A stretch of 64,000 nucleotides of DNA from Saccharothrix australiensis. Lineage in GTDB: Bacteria > Actinomycetota > Actinomycetes > Mycobacteriales > Pseudonocardiaceae. Of this stretch, positions 17,121 through 25,592 are shown in pieces; position 1 is the stretch's first letter, and the number at the start of each line of letters is the position of its first letter. The translations under genes were made by a program, and so were the position numbers. Location of the stretch: positions 5,667,501 to 5,731,500 of the forward strand of contig NZ_RBXO01000001.1 of NCBI RefSeq assembly GCF_003634935.1. The letters are read 5' to 3'. A model generated the notes under the pieces. That model made no database searches. It worked only from the letters and a program-made list of their open reading frames with translations, and was not told the DNA's origin.

Positions 17121-18049
17121 CGCCGCGCCCCGGTCAGCGCGGCGACCACCTCGGCGCACGCGTCGAGCTGCGCCAGCCGGTCGTACACCGGGTACAGCAC
17201 CAGCTCGTCCACCCCCGCCTCGACCAGTTCCCGCAGCCGCTCCGCGCAGCGGTCCGGCGGGCCGAACACGGCGACGCGGTCGGCCATCCCGGTGGAGTCG
17301 TACACCGGGTTGCCGCCGAAGGCCCGGTCGAACGCCGGCGTCAGACGCGCGCGGGCCCGCCACTCCGCGTCCTCCACCGCGAGGTACACGCACTTGGCCA
17401 CCGCGAAGCCGGCCGGGTCGCGCCCGGTGTCGGCGAGTTCCCGGCGCACGACGTCGAGCTGGCGCAGGAACTCCGCCGAGGACACCGGGGCCGCGCCGAG
17501 CCAGCCGTCCGCGATCCGCGCCGCGCGCCGCAGCGCGGGCTCGGCCCGCGCGCCGAGCCAGATCGGCGGACCGGGCCGCTGCACCGGCGCGGGCTGCGAC
17601 CGGACGCCCGAGAAGGAGTACAGCTCGCCGTGGTGGTCCCCGCCGCTCCACAGGGCCCGCAGGACGCCGATGCCCTCGACCAGCCGCCGCACCGGGCGAC
17701 CGGTGTCGATGCCCAGCGCGGCGAGGGCGGGCCGGTGGTGGGCGTTGCCGACGCCGAGCCCGACGGTGAGCCTGCCGCCGGAGAGCCGGTCGATCGTGGC
17801 CAGCTCGCGGGCCAGCACGGCCGGGTTGCGCCGCCCGGAGTACAACACCCCGATGCCCAGCCGCACGCGCCGGGTGACCGCCGCCAGGTGGGACAGCACG
17901 TGCAGCCCGTCGAGGGAGGGGTTCGCGCCGCCCACGGTGTCCTGCGTCCACAGGCCGTCGAAGCCCAGTTCCTCGGCCCGGCGGGCGAACGGGACGAGCA
18001 GCCCCGGCTCGGTGGGCGCGCCGAGCGAGAACCGGGTCGGCGTGCGCAC
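17117..18049 (-). CDS. Luciferase-like (LLM) flavin/F420-dependent monooxygenase or dehydrogenase
   Basis: The protein (310 residues) has the bacterial-luciferase TIM barrel: FARRAEELGFDGLWTQDTV, LGIGVLYSGRRNPAVLARE, ATIDRLSGGRLTVGLGVG and GPPIWLGARAEPALRRAARI. These segments position FMN or F420. It starts at GTG 18049, four bases after the stop of the HapK-like gene, and its end overlaps the amidase-like gene. Oxidative attack on an amine or amide substrate before hydrolysis is a reasonable guess from context. Extra N-terminal sequence in this frame comes from the overlapping gene and is not family-like. Confidence 0.86.
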   Translation of the reverse strand: MRTPTRFSLGAPTEPGLLVPFARRAEELGFDGLWTQDTVGGANPSLDGLHVLSHLAAVTRRVRLGIGVLYSGRRNPAVLARELATIDRLSGGRLTVGLGVGNAHHRPALAALGIDTGRPVRRLVEGIGVLRALWSGGDHHGELYSFSGVRSQPAPVQRPGPPIWLGARAEPALRRAARIADGWLGAAPVSSAEFLRQLDVVRRELADTGRDPAGFAVAKCVYLAVEDAEWRARARLTPAFDRAFGGNPVYDSTGMADRVAVFGPPDRCAERLRELVEAGVDELVLYPVYDRLAQLDACAEVVAALTGARR

Positions 18050-18053
18050 CGGG

Positions 18054-18365
18054 CTACCGGATCTCGGCGCCGAACACCGTGACCGCCGAGTCCCGGTCGG
18101 CCATCCGCCGGAACCCCTCGACCACCTCGGCCATCGCCGGTTGGGCCAGGCAGTCCTGCCAGGCGTCCCACGACTCGACCTCGATGTCCTCCACGACGTC
18201 CCACGGCGCGGCACCCGTCCGCGAGCCCTCCAGCTTGACGACGCGGAACCGGCGGACGCACTCCTGGCGGCTGGTGATCGCCTGGTCGACCGTCTTCGAC
18301 CACGCCACGTACTCGTCGGCCGAGACGCCGGGCTTCAGCTTGTAGAGGCAGTAGACCTTCTGCAC
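18054..18365 (-). CDS. Small EthD/RedY(HapK)-like dimeric alpha-beta barrel protein
   Basis: This 103-residue protein begins QKVYCLYKLKPGVSADEY and ends with an AVTVFGAEI strand, the layout of ferredoxin-like dimeric alpha/beta barrel proteins. The spacing of 'KPGVSADEYVAW' and 'AEVVEGFRRM' recalls the HapK/RedY group, whose role is poorly known and which often sits in catabolic or prodigiosin-type clusters. GTG 18365 has GGAGAG four bases upstream. It is the first gene of the leftward five-gene unit; the inverted repeat at 18446-18462 lies 81 bp upstream. A cyclase, isomerase or monooxygenase-partner role is possible. Confidence 0.65.
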   Translation of the reverse strand: MQKVYCLYKLKPGVSADEYVAWSKTVDQAITSRQECVRRFRVVKLEGSRTGAAPWDVVEDIEVESWDAWQDCLAQPAMAEVVEGFRRMADRDSAVTVFGAEIR

Positions 18366-18445
18366 TGGGCTCTCCGTTCACGGTTCGCCGTCCGCGGAGG
18401 GACCGAACCGTCCACTCCGGAGCGGTTCCGAGTATCCGAGCCCTC

Positions 18446-18462
18446 TGTTGTCGATGTCAACA
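18446..18462. promoter_or_regulatory. Putative MarR operator 3 (TGTTG-N7-CAACA)
   Basis: TGTTGTCGATGTCAACA has perfect 5-bp arms and matches the sites at 3508, 4123 and 18983. It is upstream of the leftward unit starting at 18365 and overlaps the stop codon of the acetyltransferase gene (18457-18459). Confidence 0.68.
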
Positions 18463-18957
18463 CCGACGATCGGTCGACTTCTCCAGCAGCACGTGCACCC
18501 AGCCGACGCCGAACTCGCGCCGCCCGACCTCCCGGAAGCCCAGGCCCGCGTAGTACTCGCGGAGCCGCCGGTTGTGCGCGACGCAGTCCAGCCGCAGCAG
18601 CGGCGCGCCGACCTCCCGCGCGTGGTCGGCGACCCACCCCAGCAGCCTGCCGCCGAGGCCGGCGCCCGCGCACCGCCGGTCGGTGACCAGGGCGTGCACG
18701 TAGGCCGCGAAGGCGTTCCGCGACCGCCAGACCGGTTCGTCCGACCAGAGCAGCCGGAACCCGCCGCGCACCGCGCCGCCGCACCGCGCGACGTGCCACT
18801 CGCCGGCGTCGATCTGCGCGCGGACGTCGTCGGGCGACAGCCAGCCCGGTCGCCACTGGTCGATGTTCCGGCGCGCCAACCACTCCTCGGCGTCGCCACG
18901 CAGCCGCAGGAGGTCGTCCGCGTCCGCCGGCGTCGCCGGTTCGATCACCGTCTCCAC
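18457..18957 (-). CDS. GNAT-family N-acetyltransferase
   Basis: This 166-residue protein has the GNAT fold: ETVIEPATPADADDLLRLRG (N-terminal strand and helix), AYVHALVTDRRCAGAGLGGRL (acetyl-CoA pyrophosphate loop RxxGxG variant) and NRRLREYYAGLGFREVG (C-terminal motif B). I chose GTG 18957, because the sequence further upstream (to 19017) has low-GC codons and contains the operator at 18983. It is divergent from the ABC importer and lies just upstream of the HapK-like unit. The acceptor substrate is unknown; detoxification or modification of the locus substrate is possible. Confidence 0.83.
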   Translation of the reverse strand: METVIEPATPADADDLLRLRGDAEEWLARRNIDQWRPGWLSPDDVRAQIDAGEWHVARCGGAVRGGFRLLWSDEPVWRSRNAFAAYVHALVTDRRCAGAGLGGRLLGWVADHAREVGAPLLRLDCVAHNRRLREYYAGLGFREVGRREFGVGWVHVLLEKSTDRRC

Positions 18958-18982
18958 GACCTGCCAGGTTACCGGAGACACG

Positions 18983-19001
18983 CTGTTGACAGTGACAACA
19001 G
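18983..19001. promoter_or_regulatory. Putative MarR operator 4 (CTGTTG-N7-CAACAG)
   Basis: CTGTTGACAGTGACAACAG has perfect 6-bp arms identical to those of operator 1. It lies between the acetyltransferase (start 18957) and the ABC importer (start 19043), so it could govern both directions. Confidence 0.72.
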
Positions 19002-19042
19002 CTAAGTGCATCCTCACGGATCAACGAGGTCGGGACGGGGTG

Positions 19043-20026
19043 ATGGCGTTGGACCGGCACTTGCCCACCGCGCGCCGCCGATGGCTGCCGCGCCGGCTGC
19101 TGTCCGGCGCGACCGTGGTGCTGCTGGTCTCCGCGCTCGTCTTCGCCGCCACGCGGGTGCTGCCCGGCGACCCGGCCCGCGCGGTGCTCGGGCACGAGGC
19201 GACGCCGGACCGGGTGGCCGCGCTGCGCGCCGAGCTGGGCCTCGACCGGCCCCTGGTCGCGCAGTACCTGACGTGGCTGGGCGACCTCCTGACCGGCGAT
19301 CCGGGCCACTCCCTGGTCACCCGCGAGCCGGTCGCCGGGCTGATCGGCGACCGGGCGGTCAACTCCGCGGTGCTGGTGCTGCTCGCCGCGGTCCTCGTGG
19401 TGCCGCTCTCGGTGCTCGTCGGCGCGGTCGCCGGCCGCCACCGCGACCGCCCGTTCGACCGCGCCGTCCTGGCGACCACCCTCGGGCTCACCGCGCTGCC
19501 CGAGTTCGTCATCGCGCTCCTGCTGGTGATCCTGCTGTCCACCACGGTGTTCCCGCTGCTGCCCGCCACCGTGCTGCTCGCGCCGGGCGAGAGCCCCCTC
19601 GCGGACCCGGCGCAGCTGGTGCTGCCGGTGACCGCGCTGGTGCTGGGCGTGCTGCCGTACCTGTCCCGACTGGTGCGCGGGTCGGTGATCGACGTCTACG
19701 AGTCGGAGTACGTGCGCACCGCGCGGCTCAAGGGCGTGCCGGAGGGTGCCGTGCTGCGCCGGCACGTGCTGCCCAACGCGCTGGTGCCGGCGGTCCAGGG
19801 CACCGCGCTGGCGCTGGCCTACCTCACCGGCGGCGTCGTGGTGGTCGAGCAGGTGTTCAACTACCCCGGCCTCGGCAGCGCCCTGGTGGACGCGGTGCAG
19901 AACCGGGACTTCCCGGTGATCCAGTCGGTGTGCCTGGTGTTCGCCGCCTGCTACGTGGTGTTCAACCTGCTCGGTGACGTGGCGACGGTGTGGGTGACGC
20001 CCCGGCTGCGGACGGCCGCCCGGTGA
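19043..20026 (+). CDS. Dipeptide/oligopeptide-type ABC transporter permease (DppB-like)
   Basis: The 327-residue membrane protein has about six hydrophobic helices and the DppB hallmarks: FAATRVLPGDPARAVLG after the first helix, a periplasmic loop with LGLDRPLVAQYLTWLGDLL, and the cytoplasmic EAA loop SEYVRTARLKGVPEGAVLRRHVLPNA that docks the ATPase. It should form the translocation channel with the next protein. Start ATG 19043 (or GTG 19040) lies 42 bp after an operator-like repeat. The gene overlaps the second permease by GTGA and opens a five-gene import unit. Confidence 0.92.
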   Translation: MALDRHLPTARRRWLPRRLLSGATVVLLVSALVFAATRVLPGDPARAVLGHEATPDRVAALRAELGLDRPLVAQYLTWLGDLLTGDPGHSLVTREPVAGLIGDRAVNSAVLVLLAAVLVVPLSVLVGAVAGRHRDRPFDRAVLATTLGLTALPEFVIALLLVILLSTTVFPLLPATVLLAPGESPLADPAQLVLPVTALVLGVLPYLSRLVRGSVIDVYESEYVRTARLKGVPEGAVLRRHVLPNALVPAVQGTALALAYLTGGVVVVEQVFNYPGLGSALVDAVQNRDFPVIQSVCLVFAACYVVFNLLGDVATVWVTPRLRTAAR

Positions 20027-20877
20027 GCCCGGCGCGCTCGCCCGGCGCGGTGCGGCGCTGCCTGCGCGAGCCCCGGACGCGGGTGGGGCTCGCGGCGACC
20101 GGGCTGGTGCTGCTGGTGGTCTTCCTCGGCCCGTTCCTCGCGCCGCACGCGCACAGCGACATCGTCGGCGCGCCGTACGCGCCGCCGTCGGCCACCGCAC
20201 CGCTGGGCACCGACTACCTCGGCGAGGACGTGCTCTCCCGCGTGCTGACCGGTGGCGGCGGCATCGTGTGGATCTCGTTCGCCGGCACGCTGGCCGGTGT
20301 CGCGGTCGGCGCGGTCGTCGGCATGACGGCCGCGTACAGCGGTGGCCTGCTGGACGAGGTGCTGATGCGCGCGATGGACGTGCTGCGCGCGTTCCCGCCG
20401 CTGGTGCTCATCCTGCTGCTGGTGTCGGTGGCGCGGGCGGAGCCGGCGCTGATGCCGCTGGTCGTCGCCGTCGCGTGGGTGCCCCAGGTGGCGCGCGTGG
20501 CCTACGGCGCGGCGCGCGAGGTGGCGTCGCGCGAGTTCGTCGAGTCGGCGGAAACCCTTGGCGCGTCCCGGTTCCGCATCGTGCGCCGGGAGATCCTGCC
20601 GAACGTCGCGACGCCGCTGGCGGTGGACTTCGGCCTGCGGCTCACCTGGTCCACCGGCATCGTGGCCGCGATGAGCTTCCTCGGCGTCGGCCTCCAGCCG
20701 CCGGCGGCCGACTGGGGACTGATGATCAAGGAGAACTACCAGGGCCTGGCACTGCAGCCGTGGGGCGTCGTGGCGCCCCTGCTGTGCGTCGCGGTCTTCA
20801 CCTTCGGCACGAACCTGGTGACCGAGGGCTTCGCCCGCGCGGTCGCCGGCGTCCCGCCCCGGCGGGTGGCCCCGTGA
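20023..20877 (+). CDS. Dipeptide/oligopeptide-type ABC transporter permease (DppC-like)
   Basis: This 284-residue protein has the DppC architecture: an N-terminal helix, PLGTDYLGEDVLSRVLTGG, several membrane helices, and the EAA loop REFVESAETLGASRFRIVRREILPN. It ends with helices and a short basic tail. GTG 20023 overlaps the DppB-like stop and its own stop overlaps the ATPase start, giving strict translational coupling. With the neighbouring permease, double ATPase and binding lipoprotein it forms a complete ABC importer of the peptide/nickel/opine class. Confidence 0.92.
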   Translation: MSPARSPGAVRRCLREPRTRVGLAATGLVLLVVFLGPFLAPHAHSDIVGAPYAPPSATAPLGTDYLGEDVLSRVLTGGGGIVWISFAGTLAGVAVGAVVGMTAAYSGGLLDEVLMRAMDVLRAFPPLVLILLLVSVARAEPALMPLVVAVAWVPQVARVAYGAAREVASREFVESAETLGASRFRIVRREILPNVATPLAVDFGLRLTWSTGIVAAMSFLGVGLQPPAADWGLMIKENYQGLALQPWGVVAPLLCVAVFTFGTNLVTEGFARAVAGVPPRRVAP

Positions 20878-22871
20878 GCGCGGTGGAGGTGCGGGGCCTG
20901 CGCGTGGACCTCGACGGGCGCGGCGTGGACGTGGTCGACCTGGTGGACTTCACCATCGAGGCGGGCGAGGTGGTGGGCCTGGTCGGCGAGTCGGGTTCCG
21001 GCAAGACCACCGTCGGCGTGGCGCTGCTCGGCCACGCGCGGCGCGGCGCGGCCATCGTCGGCGGCAGCGTGGTGGTGGACGGGCAGGAAGTCGTCGGCCT
21101 GGGCCGCGACCGGCTCGCGGCGTTGCGCGGCAGCACGGTCGCGTACGTGCCGCAGGACCCGTCGATGGCCCTCAACCCCGCGCTGCGGCTGCGCCCGCAG
21201 TTGACCGAGCTGTTCGAGTTCCACCGGCCGGGGCTGTCCCGGTCCGAGCGGGCCGCCCGCGTCCGCGCCGCGCTGCGCGAAGTCGGGCTGGGCGAGGCCG
21301 GGCTGGGTGAAGTCGGGCTGGGCGACGAGGGCGACGCCTTCCTGGACCGCTTCCCGCACCAGCTCTCCGGCGGGCAGCAGCAGCGCGTCGCGCTGGCGAT
21401 GGCGTTCCTGCTGCGGCCACGGGTGATCGTGCTGGACGAGCCGACCACCGGGCTGGACGTGACCACCCGGTCGCGGGTGCTGGGCACCGTGCGGGACCTG
21501 TGCGCGACCCACCGCGTCGCGGCGCTGTACGTCACCCACGACATGGCGGTGGTCGCCGGCCTGGCGCACCGCGTCCTGGTGATGTACGCGGGCCGGGTCG
21601 TGGAGAGCGGCCCCGCCGCGCGGGTCTTCGGCGCGCCCGCCCACCCCTACACCCGCGCGCTGCTGGCCGCCGTGCCGTCGGTGTCGCGGCGGCGGGACCT
21701 GGCCGCGATCCCCGGCGACCCACCGCCGCCCGGACGGCGGCCGGCCGGGTGCGCGTTCCACCCGCGCTGCGCGGACGCCGTCGCCGAGTGCGCCACCACC
21801 GCGCCGGGACCGGTCGAGGTCGGACCCGGCCACGTCGCGCGCTGCCTGCGCGCCCACCGGGCCGGGCGGGCCACGACCGCGCCGCGCCCGCCCGCGCCCC
21901 GTGCCGGACCGGGGCCGGGGGTGCTGCTGCGGGTGGCGGACCTCGACGCGTTCCACGGCGAGCGGCAGGTGCTGCACGGCGTGTCGCTGGCGCTGGCCGA
22001 GCGGGAGTGCCTGGCGCTGGTCGGCGAGTCGGGCAGTGGCAAGACCACGCTCGCCCGCAGCGTCATCGGCCTGCACCACCGGCACAGCGGCGGGATCGCG
22101 TTCCGGGGAGCCGAGCTGGCCACCCGCGCCCGCGACCGCCCGCCGGAGCTGCGCCGCGCCGTGCAGTACGTCTTCCAGAGCCCCTACAACTCGCTGAACC
22201 CGCGTCGCACGATCGGCGAGATCCTGCGGGAGCCGCTGGAGGTGCTGTACCCCAAGAACGCTTGGAAGGCGCGACGGGGCACGGCGTCGCCGATCGGTGA
22301 CGCCGTGGCGGAGGCGCTGGACCGGGTGTCGCTCTCGCCGGCGGTGGCGTCGTGCCGCCCCGACCAGCTCTCCGGGGGCGAGCGCCAGCGGGTCGCGATC
22401 GCGCGGGCGCTGGTGTGCCGCCCCGAGGTGCTGATCTGCGACGAGGTCACCTCGGCGCTGGACGTGTCCGTGCAGGCGTCGATCGTGCGGCTGCTGCGCC
22501 GGCTCCAGGAGGAGGACGGGCTGGCGCTGCTGTTCGTGACGCACGACCTCGCGCTGGTCCGCGCGGTCGCGGACCGGGTCGTCGCGATGCGCGCCGGCCG
22601 GCTGGTCGAGAGCGGTCCGGTGGACGACGTGCTCGACCACCCCGGCGACCCCTTCACCAGGGCGCTCGTCGCGGCCGGCCGGGCGTTCGACGCCGCACCG
22701 ACGGACCCGGCCGCCGCGCCACCAGGGTCCCCGGTCGCGCCACCGGGGTCCCCGGCCGCCCCACCGGACCCCGACGCCACCACACCGGCCTCGCCGGCCG
22801 CCCCACCGGACCCCGACACCACGCCACCGGGTGTTCCGCCCGCACCGCCGTCACGGGAGGACCGCGCATGA
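20874..22871 (+). CDS. Fused double ATPase (DppD-DppF type) of the ABC importer
   Basis: The 665-residue protein joins two ABC domains. Domain 1 has Walker A GESGSGKTT (about residues 39-47), signature LSGGQQQRV and Walker B VIVLDEPTTGLD. It is followed by the HPYTRALLAAVP and zinc-finger-like CAFHPRCADAVAEC tail of oligopeptide ATPases. Domain 2 has Walker A at about 384-392, signature LSGGERQRV and Walker B VLICDEVTSALD. Both sites look functional. A small Gly-Leu repeat (GEAGLGEVGLGDEG) lies in domain 1 and a ~55-residue Pro/Ala-rich repeat forms the C-terminus. Start GTG 20874 overlaps the permease stop. Confidence 0.93.
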   Translation: MSAVEVRGLRVDLDGRGVDVVDLVDFTIEAGEVVGLVGESGSGKTTVGVALLGHARRGAAIVGGSVVVDGQEVVGLGRDRLAALRGSTVAYVPQDPSMALNPALRLRPQLTELFEFHRPGLSRSERAARVRAALREVGLGEAGLGEVGLGDEGDAFLDRFPHQLSGGQQQRVALAMAFLLRPRVIVLDEPTTGLDVTTRSRVLGTVRDLCATHRVAALYVTHDMAVVAGLAHRVLVMYAGRVVESGPAARVFGAPAHPYTRALLAAVPSVSRRRDLAAIPGDPPPPGRRPAGCAFHPRCADAVAECATTAPGPVEVGPGHVARCLRAHRAGRATTAPRPPAPRAGPGPGVLLRVADLDAFHGERQVLHGVSLALAERECLALVGESGSGKTTLARSVIGLHHRHSGGIAFRGAELATRARDRPPELRRAVQYVFQSPYNSLNPRRTIGEILREPLEVLYPKNAWKARRGTASPIGDAVAEALDRVSLSPAVASCRPDQLSGGERQRVAIARALVCRPEVLICDEVTSALDVSVQASIVRLLRRLQEEDGLALLFVTHDLALVRAVADRVVAMRAGRLVESGPVDDVLDHPGDPFTRALVAAGRAFDAAPTDPAAAPPGSPVAPPGSPAAPPDPDATTPASPAAPPDPDTTPPGVPPAPPSREDRA

Positions 22872-24490
22872 CCACGAGGCCGGCCGAAGGCTTCACCCGG
22901 CGCGCCTTCCTGAACACCGCCGCCGCGCTCGGGCTGACCACCGCAGCACCGGCGTTGACGGCCTGCGGTGGCGACGGCGCGCGGACCGCCGGCACACCCC
23001 GGCGCGGCGGCACGCTCACGGTCGCGACCGGTGGCGCGAAGGGCTCCGACACCCTGGACCCGATGCTGCTCAACAGCATCCCGGTGAGCTTCATGGCCCG
23101 CGCCCTCCACGACCAGCTCGCCGACTTCGGCAACGACATGGGCTACCACCTCCGGATGGCCGAGCTGATCGAGCCCAACCCCGCCGGCGACGAGTGGACG
23201 ATCCGCCTCCGACCGGGCATCGAGTTCCACGACGGCAAGACCCTCGACGTCGACGACCTGATCTTCACCTTCCAGCGCACCTTCTCACTGCCCGGCGCGG
23301 TGACCGTGGGCAAGTTCAAGGCGTTCGTCGACCTCGACGGGTTCACCAAGCTCGACGCGCGCACGCTGCGCATGAAGCTCCTGCGCCCCAACGCCACCTT
23401 CGCCACCGCGCTGGCGAGCCCGTTCAAGGTCGTGCCGGTCGGGTTCGACCCGCGCCGCCCGGTGGGCACCGGACCGTTCAAGCACAAGAGCTTCACCCCG
23501 AACCGCCAGTGGGTGTGCGAGCGGTTCGCCGACTACTGGGACGCCGACGGGCCCGCCCAGCCCAGCGACACGCCCGCGCCGCCCGGCCTCGGTCCCAAGC
23601 CCTACCTGGACGAGCTGGTCGTCACCGTCGTCAACGACGACTCGGCGCGGCTCAACGCGCTGGTCACCGGGCAGGTGGACGCGATCAACCTGCTCCCGTA
23701 CGCGCAGCTGCCGACCATCGAGCGGCACCGGGACCTGCGGCTGCTGGAATCGCGGACCGGCGCGTGGACCGGGATCTACATGAACATGCGGCAGCCGCCG
23801 TTCGACGACGTCCGCGTGCGCCAGGCGCTGCGGCTGGCGATCGACCGCGAGCAGGCGCTGACCGCGTGCCTGTCCGGCCGGGGCGTGGTCGCCAACGACC
23901 TGCCCGAGCCGTTCGCGCCCGGCTACCCCGGCTCGCTGGTGCGCGCACGCGACCTGGACCGGGCGCGGGCGCTGCTCAAGGCGGCCGGCCACGAGGGCGT
24001 GGAGGTCGAGCTGGTCACCGGCCCGGTGTCCACCGAGGCCGTGTCGATGTGCACGGTGCTGGCCGAGAACGCCGCCGAGATCGGGATGACGGTCCGGGTG
24101 CGCCAGGTGGACACCGCCACGCTGTTCGGGCCGAACTTCCACCACTGGCCGTTCTCGGTGGACAAGTGGCCGCCGCAGGGCGACTTCCTGACCCTGCTGG
24201 CGCTCACCGACCTCAGCGACACCACGACCCTGACCCACCCCGCCGAGCCCGACCTCGGCGAGCTGCGCGGCCTGCACGAGCGCGCGCAGGCGACCACCGA
24301 CGAGGCCGAGCGCGTCGCGCTCACCCGGCGGGTGTACGACATCCAGTACGAGCGCGGCGGGTGGATCATCCCGTTCTTCGCCAACGTCGAGAACGCGCAC
24401 CACGTGCGGACCGGCGGCTGGCCCAACCAGGACTTCCCCGGCCGCACCTTCGGCAACGGCCGCTTCGAGCAGGTGTACCGCACCGACTAG
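22868..24490 (+). CDS. Tat-exported lipoprotein, ABC substrate-binding protein family 5
   Basis: The 540-residue protein begins with a Tat-type leader (TRRAFLNTAAALG) that ends in a lipobox (LTAC), so it should be exported folded and anchored. The body is an SBP family 5 protein: GGTLTVATGGAKGSDTLDPM, LRPGIEFHDGKTLDVDDLIF, RRPVGTGPFKHKSF, MRQPPFDDVRVRQALRLAIDRE. This family binds peptides, nickel chelates, opines or sugars. GGGAGG is seven bases before ATG 22868, which overlaps the ATPase stop. Export by Tat could mean that a cofactor or fast folding is involved. Confidence 0.93.
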   Translation: MTTRPAEGFTRRAFLNTAAALGLTTAAPALTACGGDGARTAGTPRRGGTLTVATGGAKGSDTLDPMLLNSIPVSFMARALHDQLADFGNDMGYHLRMAELIEPNPAGDEWTIRLRPGIEFHDGKTLDVDDLIFTFQRTFSLPGAVTVGKFKAFVDLDGFTKLDARTLRMKLLRPNATFATALASPFKVVPVGFDPRRPVGTGPFKHKSFTPNRQWVCERFADYWDADGPAQPSDTPAPPGLGPKPYLDELVVTVVNDDSARLNALVTGQVDAINLLPYAQLPTIERHRDLRLLESRTGAWTGIYMNMRQPPFDDVRVRQALRLAIDREQALTACLSGRGVVANDLPEPFAPGYPGSLVRARDLDRARALLKAAGHEGVEVELVTGPVSTEAVSMCTVLAENAAEIGMTVRVRQVDTATLFGPNFHHWPFSVDKWPPQGDFLTLLALTDLSDTTTLTHPAEPDLGELRGLHERAQATTDEAERVALTRRVYDIQYERGGWIIPFFANVENAHHVRTGGWPNQDFPGRTFGNGRFEQVYRTD

Positions 24491-24529
24491 GGGTATCCGG
24501 CCGATCGCGCCGCGCACCGCCGACCCGGC

Positions 24530-24543
24530 GTGCGCCGGCGCAC
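24530..24543. repeat. 14-bp perfect palindrome between binding protein and hydrolase genes
   Basis: GTGCGCCGGCGCAC is self-complementary. It lies in the 110-bp gap after the binding-protein stop, within two imperfect repeats built around CCGGCGTGCGCCG. It may form a hairpin that lowers downstream expression; no T-tract follows. Confidence 0.4.
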
Positions 24544-24600
24544 CGCGCCGCCGACACCCGGCGTGCGCCGACACACCACACCGACGACCACGGGAACCAC

Positions 24601-25581
24601 ATGACCAACTCGCCCGACCCCGGCGGCGCGCACCGGGGACGAGTCGCCCGCCGCGCCGTCCTGGCCTCCGCGGCGGTCGCCGCGACGGCGTTCACCGCCG
24701 AGCAGGCGCTCGCCACCCCGAAGCACGCCGAGCACCGGTGCGGCCCGTACGTCCCCGAACCGGTACCGGCCCAGGCCCCCGCCGAGGAGGGCTTCCTGGA
24801 CGTGCCCGGCGCACGCCTGTGGTACTGGGACACCGGCGGTGACGGCCCGGCGGTGGTGCTCGTGCACCCCGGCAGCGGCAGCGCCCTGTCGTGGCCGTAC
24901 CAGCAGCCGGTGTTCGCCCGCGCCGGCTACCGGGTCGTCGCGTACTCGCGGCGCGGCCACTACAACTCGACGCCGCCGGAGCCCGGCCGCCCCGGTGTCG
25001 GCGCGGACGACCTGCACGCCCTGGTCGAGCACCTCGGCCTGCGGCGGTTCCACCTCCTCGGCGCGGCGCTGGGCGGCTACTACGCGACCGACTACGCGCT
25101 GCGGCACCCCCGGCGGCTGCTCAGCCTGGTGATCCTGAGCAGCTTCATGGGCATCTCCGACCCGGAGTACAAGCGGGTCACCGAACAGCTGCGCCCGCCC
25201 GGCTTCGACGCCATGCCGCACGACTTCCTGGAGCTGAGCCCGCACTACCGCGCCGCGAACGAGGGGGGCGCGCGGCGGTGGAAGGAGATCTCCGACCTCT
25301 CGCTGGGCGGGCACGCGGTGGAGAGCCAGGAGCTGTCCGAGCCGATCGACTGGACCCGGCTGGCGACGCTGTCCGCGCGGACGCTGATCATCACCGGCGA
25401 CGCCGACCTCTACCTGCCGCCGCCGGTCCTCCGGGTGGTCGCCGCCCACCTGCCGGCCGCGGACACGCTGGTGTACCACCGGTGCGGGCACTCCGCGAAC
25501 TGGGAGCGGCCGGCGGACTTCAACCGGGACGTGCTGCGGTTCTGGTCCGGCGCGCGGTTCCGCGACGAGTCCTGCCGCTGA
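24601..25581 (+). CDS. Secreted alpha/beta-hydrolase-fold protein lacking the nucleophile serine
   Basis: The 326-residue protein has a Tat leader (RVARRAVLASAAVAATAF, predicted cleavage near ALA-TP) and an alpha/beta-hydrolase core: VVLVHPGSGSALSWPYQQPV (oxyanion loop), YSRRGHYNSTP, then HLLGAALGGYYATDYALRHP at the nucleophile elbow. The family motif is G-x-S-x-G, but here it is GAALG with Ala156 in place of Ser. The acid (ITGDADLYLPP) and His (CGHSANWERP) regions are present. So it is either a non-hydrolytic member or a binding protein. Last gene of the importer unit, 110 bp after the binding protein. Confidence 0.85.
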   Translation: MTNSPDPGGAHRGRVARRAVLASAAVAATAFTAEQALATPKHAEHRCGPYVPEPVPAQAPAEEGFLDVPGARLWYWDTGGDGPAVVLVHPGSGSALSWPYQQPVFARAGYRVVAYSRRGHYNSTPPEPGRPGVGADDLHALVEHLGLRRFHLLGAALGGYYATDYALRHPRRLLSLVILSSFMGISDPEYKRVTEQLRPPGFDAMPHDFLELSPHYRAANEGGARRWKEISDLSLGGHAVESQELSEPIDWTRLATLSARTLIITGDADLYLPPPVLRVVAAHLPAADTLVYHRCGHSANWERPADFNRDVLRFWSGARFRDESCR

Positions 25582-25592
25582 CCGCCGGTCAC

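Noticed and set aside
14982..18686. Plus-strand 1234-codon frame opposite the DMFase-like and LLM genes
   Set aside because: Shadow frame; both minus-strand genes have recognisable motifs and coupled starts.
18958..19017. Longer N-terminus of the GNAT gene starting at 19017
   Set aside because: It would translate the operator at 18983 and uses rare AT-rich codons; GTG 18957 begins the conserved fold.
24491..24600. Rho-independent terminator between binding protein and hydrolase genes
   Set aside because: The 14-bp palindrome has no loop or T-tract and the downstream gene fits the same operon.
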